Below the pieces are notes generated by a model. It did no database searches. It had not been told where the DNA came from and worked only from the letters and a program-made list of their open reading frames with translations. Below are positions 13,201 to 13,804 of a stretch of 13,804 bases of DNA, piece by piece (the first letter of the stretch is position 1; each line of letters starts with the position of its first letter). The stretch spans positions 1 through 13,804 of the forward strand of contig CALLDR010000142.1 in assembly GCA_937997955.1 (NCBI GenBank). The letters run 5' to 3'. The stretch comes from an uncultured Emergencia sp. Lineage in GTDB: Bacteria; Bacillota; Clostridia; Peptostreptococcales; Anaerovoracaceae. The position numbers and the translations under genes were made by a program.

Positions 13201-13804
13201 CCCGATCCGCACACCAATCTCCGCTGCAGTCAGATCTACCGGCTGCACCGCCTCCAGTGCTGTAATGTTTCCGGCAATCTGATGTTTCTTTTCAGCTGGT
13301 AAGACTTCCTGCAGCGCCTTTGCCATACGCAGTTTACGGCGCACATTTCCTGAAAGGTATTCATCTGCAGGCACAAAAGGGAATCGGCCCATATCTGCGA
13401 TGGCATTGGAAATATCCGCCGCCGTCTCTGCACACTGAATATCCCGAAAGATCACGCCTGATAACTCGGTTTCCAGTTCCTCTGCCGTTTTACCGGAGAG
13501 CGCCGACATATATTCTATATCCACCTGTGCTTTTTCTGCAATAGAAACGGCAAGCGCTTCACTGGCGGTGTCCACGCTGGTCACGGCTTTATGCGGCCGG
13601 ATGGTTCTCTTCGTAAACATATCCGCCTTGCGTTTCAGACTGCCATCCTCGTCCAGCACTTCCAGGGAGCAAAGCAGACAATAACTGGAATCCTCCCCAA
13701 AAGCCAGACTGTTGCCACGGCTGGAGAGCAGGCCGTATTTCTTCGTGTATTCATCGTACAGCCGGTTTAATTCCGTCTGTTCATTTTGAATATCCTCGTC
13801 CGGA
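10273..13804 (-). CDS. Large SNF2/DEAD-type helicase of a conjugative element, N-terminus outside window
   Basis: The minus-strand frame is open from the window edge to a stop at 10273 (1176 residues visible, of which the last 1128 follow an internal Met at 13659). It is a superfamily 2 helicase of SNF2 type: motif I LLAHEVGAGKTFEM (about visible residue 383), motif II IFIDESHYF (about 544), motif III FATGTPISNSM (about 594), and motifs V-VI DLSQRLGRIVRQGNKHP (about 875), followed by a coiled-coil-prone Glu/Lys-rich C-terminus (DLEKTKAELADIQTQL). Proteins with this block in Firmicute and Bacteroidetes integrative and conjugative elements are often 2000-3000 residues, with an N-6 adenine methyltransferase or antirestriction domain in front; that part would be beyond the window. 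It probably acts on element DNA in transfer or defence against restriction. No start can be assigned here. Its GC content is clearly higher than the AT-rich genes to its left. Confidence 0.92.
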   Translation of the reverse strand, partial: PDEDIQNEQTELNRLYDEYTKKYGLLSSRGNSLAFGEDSSYCLLCSLEVLDEDGSLKRKADMFTKRTIRPHKAVTSVDTASEALAVSIAEKAQVDIEYMSALSGKTAEELETELSGVIFRDIQCAETAADISNAIADMGRFPFVPADEYLSGNVRRKLRMAKALQEVLPAEKKHQIAGNITALEAVQPVDLTAAEIGVRIGANWIPVEIYQQFMEETFGTGIHARSRIKVLRADSTGQWEITEKNADRGNVKSYTTYGSRRMNAYYILAQTLNQKDARVYDYVEDENGNKKPVLNKKETAIVQDRQELIKREFAEWIWKDIDRREELCRIYNETFNSIRPREYDGKHIRFSGMNPEITLRPHQVNAIAHIMYGGNTLLAHEVGAGKTFEMVAAAMEMKRLGLCSKSLVVVPNHIIEQWAAEWLQLYPTANILVATKKDFEKRNRRKFCGRIATGDYDAIIIGHSQFEKIPMSAERQRTILQQQINEIMNGIEGAKAAKAERYTVKQLERTRKSLETKLQRLNDQSRKDDLVTFEELGVDRIFIDESHYFKNLFLATKMRNVGGIAQTEAQKSSDLFMKCRYLDEVTGGRGVIFATGTPISNSMVELYTIQRYLQYSTLEEMGLLHFDDWASDFGETVTAIELSPEGGGYRAKTRFAKFFNLPELMSAFKMVADIQTADMLKLPVPIANFHTEVIQPSELQQQMVSGLAERAEAIRNGSIDPSVDNMLKITNDGRKLALDMRLINPLAADDPNGKVAACARNVYRIWKQTGEQRSTQLVFCDLSTPKGDGMFNVYDDLRQKLMDTGIPEEEIAYIHHANTEVKKKELFARVRSGQVRVLMGSTQKMGAGTNVQDKLIALHDLDCPWRPSDLSQRLGRIVRQGNKHPEVEIYRYVTAGTFDAYLYQLVENKQKFVAQIMTSKAPVRIADDVDETALSYSEIKALATGNPLIVEKCNLDMEVDKLNMLKASHLSQKYALEELVLRKYPADITRLMESIAGYEKDVQLAAAHPKSKGDFPGMTVFGKMYGDKAEAGRAIISACAKVTDAEAVQLGQYRGFAVDLTYDAFFNEYQMMLKGALTHTLTIGTDIYGNFARMDHVIDGLTDDLEKTKAELADIQTQLASAKSELQAPLTQEKELKKKTARLKEVNILLNLNQKESMDFDDKDEKKNCAKDRGAR

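Noticed and set aside
10273..13659. Start of the helicase gene at the internal Met at 13659
   Set aside because: The frame stays open for 48 more codons to the window edge and no ribosome binding site precedes that Met, so the gene continues outside.
1..13804. CRISPR array or cas genes near the IscB-like gene
   Set aside because: No set of regularly spaced repeats was seen. The only RNA-guided component is the IscB/omega-RNA pair.
1..13804. tRNA or rRNA genes
   Set aside because: No cloverleaf with a GTTCRANYC-type arm or rRNA-like conserved segment was noticed on either strand.

Overview
The window looks like accessory DNA from a low-to-mid-GC Firmicute, most likely an anaerobic member of the Clostridia. 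Evidence for this is the strong AGGAGG-type ribosome binding sites, the consensus sigma-A promoters, the AT-rich spacers, and protein families typical of Lachnospiraceae-like gut or anaerobic bacteria (clostridial IscB, an ICE-type SNF2 helicase, a DUF4367-like anti-sigma factor). No species can be named. Nearly all intact genes are on the minus strand, so transcription runs from high to low coordinates.

Layout, low to high. 1-1175 is most of an NhaC-type Na+/H+ antiporter gene, cut by the window edge. It has a perfect TTGACA-17-TATAAT promoter and a leader hairpin. 1464-3151 is the most interesting locus: a full-length IscB-family protein preceded by a structured, promoter-bearing omega (HEARO-type) RNA region. 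The protein keeps the IscB architecture but has lost two RuvC catalytic aspartates and one HNH metal ligand. It therefore looks like a naturally nuclease-deficient, possibly domesticated, RNA-guided DNA-binding protein. 3275-3972 is a chimera of an RHS (YD-repeat) gene fragment joined in frame to a decayed IS3-family transposase. 4095-5060 holds a terminator, two small genes and a frameshifted, unrecognised gene.

5339-6813 is a compact unit: a membrane-anchored XRE regulator, a secreted protein, and a perfect 8-bp inverted repeat just upstream of the regulator. 6830-7590 is an IS110-family transposase remnant on the plus strand, with an in-frame internal deletion, a D-to-N change and a later frameshift. 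It sits next to a truncated paralogue of the secreted protein encoded at 7752-8180. 8231-9555 encodes an ECF-like sigma factor and its membrane-anchored anti-sigma factor, with the small secreted protein just downstream in the same orientation.

9630-10046 holds a terminator and an XRE regulator gene broken by one in-frame stop. 10047-10272 has no convincing gene. 10273 to the end is the C-terminal 1176 residues of a very large SNF2-type helicase of the kind carried by integrative and conjugative elements.

Together this is a patchwork: a core-like transporter gene at the left, an ICE-like cargo gene at the right, and between them a graveyard of RHS, IS3 and IS110 pieces. Within it a few intact regulatory modules survive: the RNA-guided protein, XRE plus secreted protein, and sigma/anti-sigma plus secreted protein.
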